From Arcobacter arenosus (GTDB lineage: Bacteria > Campylobacterota > Campylobacteria > Campylobacterales > Arcobacteraceae): a stretch of 64,000 bases of DNA. This document shows positions 33,867-43,473 of the stretch, piece by piece; the first letter of the stretch is position 1, and the number at the start of each line of letters is the position of its first letter. The position numbers and the translations under genes are program-made. The notes beneath the pieces were generated by a model. It had not been told where the DNA came from, did not search any database, and worked only from the letters and a program-made list of their open reading frames with translations. Location: the NCBI RefSeq assembly GCF_005771535.1, contig NZ_VANU01000001.1, positions 124,001-188,000 of the forward strand, written 5' to 3'.

Positions 33867-35744
33867 ATGACTAAAGAAAAATTTATTGAAGACTTAAATG
33901 ATATTTATGAGTACTTAGATTTTCAAAAAAATTCAACAAATAAACTTTTATCTTTTTTAGAAAATAATCAGTTTGAAAAGTTAGAAATTATCGATGAGTT
34001 TGCGAAAATTTTAGACTTAGATATGAATGAAAATTTAAGAGTTGCGTTAACAACAAGATTAGTTAATTTAAGAGATGATTCATTAGTTCAAGTTCTAAAA
34101 AAACTTGAAAAAAATGAAGATGAGATAATACAAATACAAGAAAAAGCATATTGTTTTGTAAGAGATTATTGGCAAGAAAAACATAGACATTTTATAGAAT
34201 ATATTAAACACAATAATCTTTTAACACCATTTTACCAAGAGATTTTTCAAGGTGTTTATAACGTAGGACTTAAAATGTCTTCATGGCAAAGTTCTTGGAC
34301 TGCACACATAATAAATGGAATCAATAAAGAATTATCAAATATGTTTAATGGTGATGATGCAAAGGTTATGGACTACCTAGAAAAAAATCATTTATTTGAT
34401 TTAGGACATAATAATATCTTAGCTGACAGATCATACTCTGCACTTGTAAAAGATAAAGAAGAATACCATTCAAAAGCATATATTGATGCATTTAAGAAAC
34501 AAACCACAGAAGTTATAGATGCTTTAGAAGATTTTGAAGAAGTATTAATTGAATTAGAAGATGAAGTTTATGGACAAAAATGGGATTATATACTTTATAT
34601 TCAATCTTTAATTAAAGCTTTTGCTGAAAACAAAACTCATCTTTTAGTTGAAAGATGGGCAGATGTTGATAGAGCTTGGATGAAAATAAAAACTCCTATT
34701 CAAATTGGACACCCTTTAGAATATTATGAAGATCATTACAGAAAAGCAGTTGCTTTAGAATGGGATATAAGACTTACAAATCCACAATTTGCTCAAAATG
34801 ATAATAGAGTAAACAAAATCAAATCAGCTTTTGAAAAAATATATGAAAAAACTGAAAAAACAAAAGAGTATCAAGCTATTTATGACTTTTCTTTAAAATC
34901 ACTTGATAAAGTTCAACTATATGTTGGAAGACCTGCTTTATTTTTTGGAGCTGAATTCAATGGTTTATTTTCAGCACAGGTTGTACCAAATGATGAAGTT
35001 GTTTCTAAAGAAGAGGGTAAAAAAATATTTGCATTTTCTGATGAGATTTTACAAACAAGTCGGGCTAAACCATTTCTAAAATTATCACAAGAAATTTTTG
35101 GACAAAAGTTTTTAAGTGAAGATAGAATTTTTCTTTTTAATGAAACTGAAGCTTGGCATCAAGTTTATGATATTTCAACAATTGGGCATGAGTTTGGACA
35201 TATTCTTTGGTGCGATGAAGAAACAGAAACAGTTATGAACAAAACTGGAAATTTCAAAAATATTGAAGAGTTTAAAGCAACAACTGGTGGTTTAGTTTCA
35301 TTTTTCTTAGATGAAAGTAATGATGAAAAAGATTTAGAAAAACAAGTTTTAATGGATACAATAAAAAGAGCCGTAAGTCTTATTGGATGGATGGAAGTTG
35401 ATGAAGTTCAACCATATTATTGTGAAGGGCTTATTCATCTAACTGCTCTTTTTGAAACTAAAATTTTGAACTTTGAAGATGAAGAATTAATTATAGATAT
35501 GAGTTCAACTAAATATGATAAATTAAAACAATGGTATATTAATACATACACAGATTTAGCAATCCATTATTTAGATAAAAAAGATGCCACAATCTTTTTA
35601 AATAATTTTGCAGAAAAAAAAGATAAATATTTTATGCCAACAAATGAAAAAATCAAATCATTTGTTAAGTATTATTTCAAAAGATACCAAGAGATTGGTC
35701 AAGAGTTAGATACTACAGACAAAAAAGAAAACTATTTAAAATAA
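33867..35744 (+). CDS. ciaB: Probable CiaB family protein with a HEXXH metallopeptidase motif
   Basis: A 625-residue soluble protein without a signal peptide. Length, the LYVGRPALFFGAEFNGLFSAQ region and AQVVPNDEVVSKEEGKK resemble the Campylobacter/Arcobacter invasion protein CiaB as I recall it. A zinc-protease signature IGHEFGHILW (HEFGH at residues 441-445) is followed by EEFKATTGG with a candidate third ligand at about 467-468, as in gluzincins. The protein may therefore be a cytosolic metallopeptidase whatever its history as a virulence marker. It has AAAGGA eight bases before the ATG and a terminator after the stop. Confidence 0.62.
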   Translation: MTKEKFIEDLNDIYEYLDFQKNSTNKLLSFLENNQFEKLEIIDEFAKILDLDMNENLRVALTTRLVNLRDDSLVQVLKKLEKNEDEIIQIQEKAYCFVRDYWQEKHRHFIEYIKHNNLLTPFYQEIFQGVYNVGLKMSSWQSSWTAHIINGINKELSNMFNGDDAKVMDYLEKNHLFDLGHNNILADRSYSALVKDKEEYHSKAYIDAFKKQTTEVIDALEDFEEVLIELEDEVYGQKWDYILYIQSLIKAFAENKTHLLVERWADVDRAWMKIKTPIQIGHPLEYYEDHYRKAVALEWDIRLTNPQFAQNDNRVNKIKSAFEKIYEKTEKTKEYQAIYDFSLKSLDKVQLYVGRPALFFGAEFNGLFSAQVVPNDEVVSKEEGKKIFAFSDEILQTSRAKPFLKLSQEIFGQKFLSEDRIFLFNETEAWHQVYDISTIGHEFGHILWCDEETETVMNKTGNFKNIEEFKATTGGLVSFFLDESNDEKDLEKQVLMDTIKRAVSLIGWMEVDEVQPYYCEGLIHLTALFETKILNFEDEELIIDMSSTKYDKLKQWYINTYTDLAIHYLDKKDATIFLNNFAEKKDKYFMPTNEKIKSFVKYYFKRYQEIGQELDTTDKKENYLK

Positions 35745-35764
35745 GAGGTTTATCCTCTTATTTA
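35740..35764. terminator. Bidirectional terminator
   Basis: The stem AATAAGAGG / CCTCTTATT overlaps both convergent stop codons and has A and T runs on its outer sides. Confidence 0.6.
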
Positions 35765-37041
35765 CCAATTGCAAAGGCATATAAAACTTGGGTATAATCC
35801 CCAATAAATTCACAAACTTCATCATCATAATAAGCTCCAATTCCAGAACATCCAATCCCTAAATAATTTGAAGCTAGATAAAGTCTATGCCCTAATAAAC
35901 CAGCTTTTTGATACATTGCTTGATAGTTTTTTGATTTTGAACAGAAGAAAAATGTAACTGCTGATTGACTACCTAGTTTTTGTTCTAAACATAAATACCC
36001 TGCTTTTGATAAGAAATCACCCTCTTTTATATATTCACCATTTTTCATCAAACCTAGTTTCATACCTTGGACTCTATTTATTACATAATAAATATCAATC
36101 TCTTCATCACAATCTGAACTAACGGCTTTATTTACATTTTCCATTATAGAATCAAACTCTATTTTGGTAATACTTTGTTGATTAAATTCTCTAATTGACC
36201 TTCTTTTTAATATCACTTCTTTAAAGTAGCTTTTTTGAAAATTAAAATTTGCCTCTTGCAATTGAGGTTTTTTATTTTCTATCTCTAAAGAGTCATTATA
36301 AGCATCTTCAATCATCTCATTTTTTTCAAATACAAAAGTACCATCAATATTTTCTAATTCAAGTTTAACTTTTCTAAGTTTTTCATTTGTGTTATTTGTT
36401 AAAAAAACAGCTGATGTAAAAAACTCTTTTTCATCAAAATTAAAAAGTTTATTCATCTGTTTTTTATCAAAATCATTTACAATCTTAAAACTTTTATTGT
36501 GTATATAAGCTGATGCTTCTATTGAGCCTAAAACATGTCCAGCATCAAGTAAACAGTATCTAAAAGCTCTATTTTTATATTTCCAAGAACTTCTATAATA
36601 AATTGATGAGATTAAAAAAATAAATCCATTTTGTTTTGTATCTAAATCAAAATATGGTTCAAGTCCACTATCATCAATTTTTTTTAGTAAGGTAATACTT
36701 GAACTTTTAATATCAAAATGGTAAATTCCATCTTCAAAATCTTTATTTCCTCTACTTTGAAAATAGATTTCATTGGGATATAAAGCCCCTGCACTTGGAT
36801 TTATCCTTAAATAGTATTCAACACCAGGATAAGTTTTTTTTGCATTTATCCCTGCTATTAAATAAATAAATTCATGATTCTCTTTTTTAATATCTAAGGG
36901 GATTTTTTCGTAACTATTAGGGTAAGATTTAAATACACTTGGTTGATTATTCCAATCAAGTCTATTAGGATTGTTTCTAATGGAGAAGTAAGAGTGTTTA
37001 GTATTCATATGATACTTAAAATAATCATAGAATTCTGACAC
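35758..37041 (-). CDS. SagB/ThcOx-type nitroreductase family protein (two-domain)
   Basis: A 427-residue protein opening KYHMNTKHSYFSIRNNPNRLDWNNQP (split family motif), typical of SagB-like dehydrogenases. The first half contains a degenerate FMN-reductase-like domain (YLRINPSAGALYPNEIYF, CLLDAGHVLGSIEASAY). The second half begins LKRRSIREFNQQSI, the classical nitroreductase entry, and ends QKAGLLGHRLYLASNYLGIGCSGIGAYYDDEV. SagB enzymes oxidise azolines in natural-product clusters, but no cyclodehydratase or precursor gene is here, so a housekeeping flavin oxidoreductase is more likely. It starts at a GTG behind GGATTAAGA. Confidence 0.78.
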   Translation of the reverse strand: MSEFYDYFKYHMNTKHSYFSIRNNPNRLDWNNQPSVFKSYPNSYEKIPLDIKKENHEFIYLIAGINAKKTYPGVEYYLRINPSAGALYPNEIYFQSRGNKDFEDGIYHFDIKSSSITLLKKIDDSGLEPYFDLDTKQNGFIFLISSIYYRSSWKYKNRAFRYCLLDAGHVLGSIEASAYIHNKSFKIVNDFDKKQMNKLFNFDEKEFFTSAVFLTNNTNEKLRKVKLELENIDGTFVFEKNEMIEDAYNDSLEIENKKPQLQEANFNFQKSYFKEVILKRRSIREFNQQSITKIEFDSIMENVNKAVSSDCDEEIDIYYVINRVQGMKLGLMKNGEYIKEGDFLSKAGYLCLEQKLGSQSAVTFFFCSKSKNYQAMYQKAGLLGHRLYLASNYLGIGCSGIGAYYDDEVCEFIGDYTQVLYAFAIGK

Positions 37042-37052
37042 TCTTAATCCTT

Positions 37053-37262
37053 TTATTTTTTAGTAGTAACTATTCCTGGAGCTTCTTGGGTTCCCACATA
37101 GTCATCATAACTGCTGTTGTATCTCAAATATGCAAAAACTGCTCCAACTAATAAGATACCAATAACTACAAGTCTTACAGTATTTCTTTTTTCTTTTGAC
37201 TCATTACCGTTATAATCATCAATTTTATCAAGGCTTAATTCATCATCCATATTACTTTTCAT
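37053..37262 (-). CDS. Small single-pass membrane protein, hypothetical
   Basis: A 69-residue protein with an acidic N-terminal segment (DDELSLDKIDDYNGNESKEK), one membrane helix at about residues 29-46 (LVVIGILLVGAVFAYL) and a short outer tail. AAGGAG precedes the ATG at 37262. It lies 12 bases upstream of the SagB-like gene on the same strand and may be co-transcribed with it. No family recognised. Confidence 0.6.
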   Translation of the reverse strand: MKSNMDDELSLDKIDDYNGNESKEKRNTVRLVVIGILLVGAVFAYLRYNSSYDDYVGTQEAPGIVTTKK

Positions 37263-37376
37263 GGCTAACTCCTTTTTTTGAACAATAACACATTAGAACT
37301 TAAAATAAATGTCATAAGTTCAAGTTATACTATTTTTTAATATTAGTTTAATTTATTATAAAATTATAAAAAATTC

Positions 37377-40300
37377 TTATAATGAAGAAACCATTATTTG
37401 ATTTACTGTTACTGCTATCTCTTTTATATCCTTATTATCTTTTGTCATAAAAGTATCAAGATTATCTCTTACTTTATAAAAAACTTCATGCTCATTTTTC
37501 ACATAACTTTTAAATGCATCTTCTGGTTGTTCATCAACTCTTTTAAAATCTAATATTTTCTTTGTATAATGAACAACAATATGTTCTATAAATTGTAAAA
37601 CTTGACCTCTTAGAACCATGTCATTTCTTGATTTTAATTCTATTTTATTTAATGCCATTAAAATATCTAAGATATTAAACTCGTGAATTAATAAATAAAA
37701 TAATACAAGTACATCTTTAAAGGTATGACTTGTATTTGTTTTAATTACAATTGCAGGAACAGCAAATCTTAGATAATCAATCACACTAAAGAACTGATTA
37801 AATTCTAAATCATCTTTTATATACTCTTTTACTCCACCCTCATGAACTTCAGTTAAGTGATTGAAAAGTTCTTCTTTATGGTCTAAAATATGTGCAGCAT
37901 CTAATTGATTTTTCTTTAGATATTTAACCATCCATCTTGTACTTACATATAAAGTATACTCAAGTTTAGTCAATAATCTATATTGCTCTTCCACATCCAT
38001 TTTATAATCTTGAGAATATATTTTCTCTCGAATCTCTTTTGTTCCAAATAGTTTTTTAGCTACTAGATAAGATTTAACTTTTAATAAGAATCTTTCATTA
38101 CCAAGTTTTTCATAATCGCTAATAAAAGTACATCCTTGAGAATTTATTAAAATATCTGCCATTTTTGTAGCAATAATTTCTCTTTTTAGTGGATGGTTTA
38201 ATAATTCATGTTCATACATCCCAACAAATGATTTAGGGAAATATCTATTTAAATAATCAAGGGCAAATTGTTCATCTACTAATGTTGATTTTAATAAAAT
38301 TTTCTTAATGAAAATTTTTGAATATGAAAGTAATGAACATAATACGGGCCTTACAATTGAACCATTAATATCTATTACCTCATGAATATTTTCATCTTTT
38401 GGAATAAAAAATGATGCTCTATTAAAAGCTTCAACATGATTTTCTAAAATATGAATTGTCTTTAAGAAATCATTTCTGTATTTTCTTGAGAATCTTTCAT
38501 CTGAAGAGATTGCTAAAGCTTGATTATAATTACTTTGCAACACTAAATTTACAACTTGTTCTGTTAATGAATGAAGCATTGTTCTACTCTCATCATCACA
38601 GATATTACCACTTGTTTTAATTGTATTTAATAAGATTTTTAAATTTACTTCATGGTCTGAAGTATCAACTCCACCAGCATTATCAATACCATCAATATTG
38701 ATTCTACCACCATTTAAAGCATATTCAATTCTAGCTTTTTGAGTAAATCCAAGATTTCCACCTTCACAAACAACCTTTGCTTTCATTTCTGTGGCATCTA
38801 TTCTTACTGCTTCGTTTTGTTTATCCCCAATATCAATTGAGTTTTCATCACTAGCTTTTACATATGTTCCAACTCCACCATTAAAGAACATATCAACTTC
38901 CATACAAAGTAGCATTTTACATAACTCTTCACCACTTAATACTTTTTTTGTAGTTTTTAATAGTTTTTGGATTTCAGGAGTTAAACTTATCTCTTTTTCA
39001 CTTCTTAAAAATACTCCTCCACCTTTTGAAATAGCTTTTGTATCATAGAAGCCCCATCCTGAATCTTTAGATTCAAAAAGTCTTTTTCTCTCGTCAAAAC
39101 TTTTTTTAGGATCTGGATTTGGATCAATAAATATCTCTTTATGTCCAATTGCCGCAAGAAGTTTAAATTTGTCTGATTCAATCATACCATTACCAAAAAC
39201 ATCTCCACTCATAGAACCAATACCCATAACAGTAATACTGTCTTTATAAATATCAATTCCATCTTCAATGAAAAATCTTTTTGTTGACATTAAAGCACCA
39301 CGTGCAGTAATACCTAAATCTTTATGACCATATCCATTTGAACCACCACTTGCAAAGGCATCACCTAACCAATAACCCCTTTCGATTGCAATATTATTAG
39401 CAACATCACTCATAGCTGCTGTTCCTTTATCAGCTGCAACTACGAAATATGGGTCATCGCCATCATAAGCAACAACATTGCTATCTTTTACAATTTCTCC
39501 ATTTACCATATTATCAACTAAGTCAAGGTTGGCATTTATATACATTGAGTAAATTTCTTGAAAATATTCTTTTGTGATTGAAGAATTGTTTTTATTAATT
39601 ACAAAACCACCCTTTGAACCATCTGGAATAATTATTGAGTTTTTACCCTCTTGGGTAATCATAAGTGATTTTACTTCTTGTCTATAATCATCATGTCTGT
39701 CAGACCATCTAAGCCCACCTCTACTAATTTTACTCATTCTTAAATGAACTCCGTAAAAATTAGGATGATAAATAAAGTTTTCAAAGTTTGGTTGTAAACC
39801 TTTTAGATTTTCACCAAATTTTTTGGCATCAATTTTAAAAGATATTGTTTCTCTATTTAAAAAAAAGTTTGTTCTTAAAAGTGATTTTAAAAATGATAGT
39901 GTTAATTTTAATATTCTATCATCAATAATTTGAGGAATAACCTTTACAAGGTTTTCAATATCCTCTTCTAAACTATCTAGTTTAGTTTTCTTTGCTTTTA
40001 TCTTTGGATCAAATTTTATTATAAAATATTCCACAAACAAATTTGTAATAGTATGATGATTTATCAAAGTATTTAAAATAGTTGCACTATTGATAGTTAA
40101 TACAGATTGGTCAATATACTCAATAAAAGCATTAACTAAAAAAATCTTTTTTAAATCAAAATTTTGATTTAAAACAAGAGAAAATGCTTTAGTGTGTTTT
40201 AATGATTTATCTTTAATACAACTTACTATTATCTTTTCTAAATTTTCTCTGGCATTATCAATTCTATTTAAATCACCAGGGGAGGATATATTAAGATTAA

Positions 40301-40577
40301 ATCTTGAAACATAAATTAGATCTTTACCATTTCTAATATTATAAGTAACCTCATCAATAATCATAAAACCAATATCATGTAAAATTGGAGTTATTGAAGA
40401 TAAAAACAATTGATAAGTTGAATAGATTTTTATACTTTTAGAATCACCATTGTCAACAATTTGAGTTACAATGGTTTCTTCTTGAACCTCGTTAAATAAC
40501 TGTTCAGATATTTTTAAATCTTTGGGAGTTAATAACTGAGAACAAATAGCATTCATGTCTGAAGAGTTTTTAGCCAT
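37377..40577 (-). CDS. Large NAD-specific glutamate dehydrogenase
   Basis: A 1066-residue enzyme of the large NAD-GDH class: the catalytic part has MSKISRGGLRWSDRHDDYRQEV, then the active-site lysine in IIPDGSKGGFVI, GHKDLGITARGAL, VMGIGSMSGDVFGNGM (cofactor domain) and VVCEGGNLGFTQKARIEY. It is shorter than the 1600-residue Streptomyces type because the N-terminal regulatory region is reduced. It converts glutamate to 2-oxoglutarate and ammonium, feeding amino acids to the TCA cycle. It could take up glutamate made by the 5-oxoprolinase genes in this window. AAAGGATATAAT precedes the ATG. Confidence 0.9.
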   Translation of the reverse strand: MAKNSSDMNAICSQLLTPKDLKISEQLFNEVQEETIVTQIVDNGDSKSIKIYSTYQLFLSSITPILHDIGFMIIDEVTYNIRNGKDLIYVSRFNLNISSPGDLNRIDNARENLEKIIVSCIKDKSLKHTKAFSLVLNQNFDLKKIFLVNAFIEYIDQSVLTINSATILNTLINHHTITNLFVEYFIIKFDPKIKAKKTKLDSLEEDIENLVKVIPQIIDDRILKLTLSFLKSLLRTNFFLNRETISFKIDAKKFGENLKGLQPNFENFIYHPNFYGVHLRMSKISRGGLRWSDRHDDYRQEVKSLMITQEGKNSIIIPDGSKGGFVINKNNSSITKEYFQEIYSMYINANLDLVDNMVNGEIVKDSNVVAYDGDDPYFVVAADKGTAAMSDVANNIAIERGYWLGDAFASGGSNGYGHKDLGITARGALMSTKRFFIEDGIDIYKDSITVMGIGSMSGDVFGNGMIESDKFKLLAAIGHKEIFIDPNPDPKKSFDERKRLFESKDSGWGFYDTKAISKGGGVFLRSEKEISLTPEIQKLLKTTKKVLSGEELCKMLLCMEVDMFFNGGVGTYVKASDENSIDIGDKQNEAVRIDATEMKAKVVCEGGNLGFTQKARIEYALNGGRINIDGIDNAGGVDTSDHEVNLKILLNTIKTSGNICDDESRTMLHSLTEQVVNLVLQSNYNQALAISSDERFSRKYRNDFLKTIHILENHVEAFNRASFFIPKDENIHEVIDINGSIVRPVLCSLLSYSKIFIKKILLKSTLVDEQFALDYLNRYFPKSFVGMYEHELLNHPLKREIIATKMADILINSQGCTFISDYEKLGNERFLLKVKSYLVAKKLFGTKEIREKIYSQDYKMDVEEQYRLLTKLEYTLYVSTRWMVKYLKKNQLDAAHILDHKEELFNHLTEVHEGGVKEYIKDDLEFNQFFSVIDYLRFAVPAIVIKTNTSHTFKDVLVLFYLLIHEFNILDILMALNKIELKSRNDMVLRGQVLQFIEHIVVHYTKKILDFKRVDEQPEDAFKSYVKNEHEVFYKVRDNLDTFMTKDNKDIKEIAVTVNQIMVSSL

Positions 40578-40666
40578 ATTATATCCTTTGTAAACTAGTC
40601 TTATGATATGGTACTCTTAAAATATTAAGAAAATGTTAAAAAAATAATTAATTGTATAAATTATAT

Positions 40667-41134
40667 CTAAGTGGATATGTTATAAGTAACAGCATTTAAT
40701 AATTTCTTTATATCATTTGGACTTACTTCAATATCTAAACCTCTTTTCCCTCCACTTATGAATATTGTTTTAAAATTAAACGCGCTTTCATCAAGTACTG
40801 TTTTTAGTTTTTTCTTTTGACCTAAAGGGGAGATACCTCCTAATAAATATCCTGTTACTTTTTGTGCTTCTTGCTTATCTGCCATAACTGCTTTTTTTGC
40901 TTTTAAAGCACTTGCTATCTCTTTTAAACTCAACATTGAAGAGACAGGAACAACTCCTACAGCAAGCTCTTTTGGAGTTAGTTCAACTAAAAGTGTTTTG
41001 AATACTTGGTTTTTATCAAGACCAAGCTTTTCAACTGCTTCATTCCCAAAGTCAGTACATAAAGGGTCATGGTCATATTTATGAATTTCAAATTTTATTT
41101 TATTTTTCTTAAGTAAATTAATTGCTGGTGTCAT
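40667..41134 (-). CDS. ybaK: Cys-tRNA(Pro)/Cys-tRNA(Cys) deacylase YbaK
   Basis: A 155-residue editing domain: ALNLLKKNKI-type start, DHDPLCTDFGNEAVEKLGLD, QVFKTLLVE, VVPVSSMLSLKEIASALKAKK and LLGGISPLGQKKKLKTVLDE. These match YbaK/EbsC, which hydrolyses cysteine wrongly attached to tRNA-Pro. The ATG at 41134 lies 17 bases inside the upstream gene, so the two overlap and are co-transcribed. Confidence 0.92.
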   Translation of the reverse strand: MTPAINLLKKNKIKFEIHKYDHDPLCTDFGNEAVEKLGLDKNQVFKTLLVELTPKELAVGVVPVSSMLSLKEIASALKAKKAVMADKQEAQKVTGYLLGGISPLGQKKKLKTVLDESAFNFKTIFISGGKRGLDIEVSPNDIKKLLNAVTYNIST

Positions 41135-42203
41135 TTAATATAAATTCCTTTTTTATAAACTCTTTTCCATTTATAATTATTGCTAAATAATGTTTACCAA
41201 AATAATGTTTTCTAGTTGTTAAGTTTTTAAATTGTTGTTTTTTAGTAAATGTTTTAGTTTTACTATCAATATAATTTTGTGAAACCATAAATCTTTTTTT
41301 ATTATGATTTCCATTTGATTTTAAATAATCTATTTCATACTCTACTCTTAGATTTCCTAAAGTCTCTTGGGAAACCAATTCAAAAGAGAAGTTTAAAACA
41401 CCATTTAATATCACCTCTTTGTCATAATTAAAATTAGTTATATTAACATGATTTGATTTTCCTAAATTAAACAATTGTAAAATCTCTTCATTTGATTTTT
41501 TTAATAATGTTCTACTTGCGTGTTTACAAATCCAATCAAGCTCTTTTGAGATGCCTAAATTCTTTTTTACAAAATCTACTACTAAATGTGGATTATCTTT
41601 TGAGATATCATTTAGATTATTGGCAACACTTTTTTGAACATATTTTGATTTATCATTTTTTAAAAGTTCAATTATCTCTAAAACTTTTGAAGGATTTTTT
41701 TTAAACTTTGGAAGTGCAACTGCCCAAGGAAGTCTAGGACGACACCCCTCACATGATAATCTTCTAATATGTTCATCCTTACTTTTTGCCCAAAGTTTCA
41801 TTTGAGACATTGTTTCATCTTCATATTTTAAAATAAATTGTCTAATTGCAAACTCACTACTTGAATCAATGGTAAAAACCTCCAAGGCTTTTATTGAATT
41901 TTCAAAGTCATCCAAACCATAAACTTCAACAAAATCTTGAAAAAACATAGCTTCATAAGATGAAAACTCCTTTGAAACTTTTTTTAAAATTTCCAATTGA
42001 TTTTCATATGATATTGGCAAATATTGATTCAAACATATTGCTATATGTCTCATTCTTTGTTTTAATTCAAACTCTTCCCAACTTTTACAAAAAATTGAAT
42101 CTAAAAACTCATCACTTTGAAAATCTTCAAAGTTTTGTTTTATTTTATTTGATAGATTAAATAGATAATCATAAGTGTATATATTTTTTAATTGTTCTGC
42201 CAT
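41118..42203 (-). CDS. AlkC/AlkD-like DNA alkylation repair HEAT-repeat protein
   Basis: About 361 residues. The middle consists of HEAT-like repeats: MKLWAKSKDEHIRRLSCEG, then CRPRLPWAVALPKFKKNP, YVQKSVANNLNDISKDNP and ELDWICKHASRTLLKK. This is the pattern of bacterial DNA alkylation repair glycosylases of the AlkC/AlkD type that remove N3- and N7-alkyl bases. A beta-rich C-terminal domain (residues about 260-360) is extra. I start it at ATG 42203; an upstream in-frame TTG at 42269 has no ribosome site. The ATG itself lacks one and lies close to a TATAAA box. Confidence 0.78.
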   Translation of the reverse strand: MAEQLKNIYTYDYLFNLSNKIKQNFEDFQSDEFLDSIFCKSWEEFELKQRMRHIAICLNQYLPISYENQLEILKKVSKEFSSYEAMFFQDFVEVYGLDDFENSIKALEVFTIDSSSEFAIRQFILKYEDETMSQMKLWAKSKDEHIRRLSCEGCRPRLPWAVALPKFKKNPSKVLEIIELLKNDKSKYVQKSVANNLNDISKDNPHLVVDFVKKNLGISKELDWICKHASRTLLKKSNEEILQLFNLGKSNHVNITNFNYDKEVILNGVLNFSFELVSQETLGNLRVEYEIDYLKSNGNHNKKRFMVSQNYIDSKTKTFTKKQQFKNLTTRKHYFGKHYLAIIINGKEFIKKEFILNDTSN

Positions 42204-42296
42204 ACAAAATTTTATATAAATAAAATTAAAAATTAACAATACTATTGAGGTTTTTATTCTATAATTCAAGAAATTTAATAAGTTTTAGGAAAATTG

Positions 42297-43358
42297 ATGT
42301 CATATAGAACATTAGAAGAAGAGATTAAAGTTTTAGAGTTAGGTTTACCACCTCAAGAAGGTGATGGTTTTATTGGTGGAAGATTAGATCCAAAAGAGGC
42401 AAGTTTAATCTTAATCCCAGTACCTTGGGAAGCAACTGTTTCATTTGGTGAGGGAACTGCAAACGCTCCTGATGCAATAAGAGAAGAGAGTCATCAACTA
42501 GATGTGGAAAACTATCATTATATAAAACCATATATTGCTGGTATTGCTATGCTTGAAACAGATAAGCAATTACATAAACTAAGTGATATGGCTAGAGAAG
42601 AAGCTAAAAAAGTTATTGAAGCTTTAGAAAGTGGTTCAATTAACAAAAAATCTCTAGAGTTTGTAAATGATGCATCAAATAAATTAAACTCTTCAGTTTA
42701 TGAAAAATCAATTGAACAATTAAAAAATGGCAAATTTGTTGCAGTAGTTGGGGGAGACCACTCATGTCCCCTTGGTCTTATTAAAGCTTTAAATGATACA
42801 CAAAAAGAATCTTTTGGAATATTGCACGTTGATGCTCACCATGATTTAAGAGAAGCATATGAAGGGTTTACTTATTCCCATGCTTCTATTTTTTATAATA
42901 CTATGAAAGAGTGTGATAAGGTTTCAAAATTAGTTCAATTTGGAATTAGAGATTATAGTTTAGAAGAAGCTTCTAGAATGATTGAATACAAAGAAAAAGG
43001 GGCTTGTTTATATGACAGCGATATGCAAGCACAATTAGCTAGTGGAAAATCGCTTGAAGAGGTATTTTCACCTTATATTGAACAACTGCCACATAATGTA
43101 TACCTTTCTATTGATATTGATGGTTTAGAACCATTAAACTGCCCAAGTACTGGAACTCCTGTTCCTGGTGGGTTGAGATATTCTGAATTAGAATACTTAA
43201 TTTTTATGGTTGTAAAAAGTGGTAGAAATATCATTGGATTTGATTTATGTGAAGTTGGTGATAATCCTAATGGATGGGATGCAAATGTTGGTGCTAGAGT
43301 TTTATACCAGCTTTGTGGAGCATTATTAGCAAGTCAGAATAAAATATCATATAGATAA
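42297..43358 (+). CDS. Agmatinase-like ureohydrolase
   Basis: About 353 residues. It has the arginase-family metal sites: GGDHSCPLG, HVDAHHDLREAYEGFTYSHAS (split conserved block) and SIDIDGLEPLNCPSTGTPVPGG. The N-terminal extension and the insert at 105-140 are longer than in E. coli SpeB. The likely reaction is agmatine to putrescine and urea, although formiminoglutamate hydrolases look similar. AGGA lies six bases before the ATG at 42297, which I prefer to the TTG just before it. All 11 arginines use AGA, the host pattern. The foreign cassette begins 115 bases downstream. Confidence 0.82.
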   Translation: MSYRTLEEEIKVLELGLPPQEGDGFIGGRLDPKEASLILIPVPWEATVSFGEGTANAPDAIREESHQLDVENYHYIKPYIAGIAMLETDKQLHKLSDMAREEAKKVIEALESGSINKKSLEFVNDASNKLNSSVYEKSIEQLKNGKFVAVVGGDHSCPLGLIKALNDTQKESFGILHVDAHHDLREAYEGFTYSHASIFYNTMKECDKVSKLVQFGIRDYSLEEASRMIEYKEKGACLYDSDMQAQLASGKSLEEVFSPYIEQLPHNVYLSIDIDGLEPLNCPSTGTPVPGGLRYSELEYLIFMVVKSGRNIIGFDLCEVGDNPNGWDANVGARVLYQLCGALLASQNKISYR

Positions 43359-43450
43359 AATCATCATATTTTTTAATATTTTTTTATAAACTACCTTAAA
43401 TAAGCTCTTTAGAAAATATAATAAATAAGCGGATTTAAGTACTTTATTTA

Positions 43451-43456
43451 TATAAT
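43451..43456 (+). promoter_or_regulatory. Host -10 box just outside the cassette
   Basis: TATAAT at 43451-43456 lies 17 bases before the cassette's left junction (43473/43474). Transcription from it would run into the RES gene, giving an otherwise promoterless cassette expression. Confidence 0.45.
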
Positions 43457-43473
43457 GTATATACAGTAAATAG

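Noticed and set aside
35758-37262. Azoline-type natural-product (RiPP) cluster around the SagB-like gene
   Set aside because: No cyclodehydratase, precursor peptide or export gene is adjacent; the neighbours are a small membrane protein and housekeeping genes.
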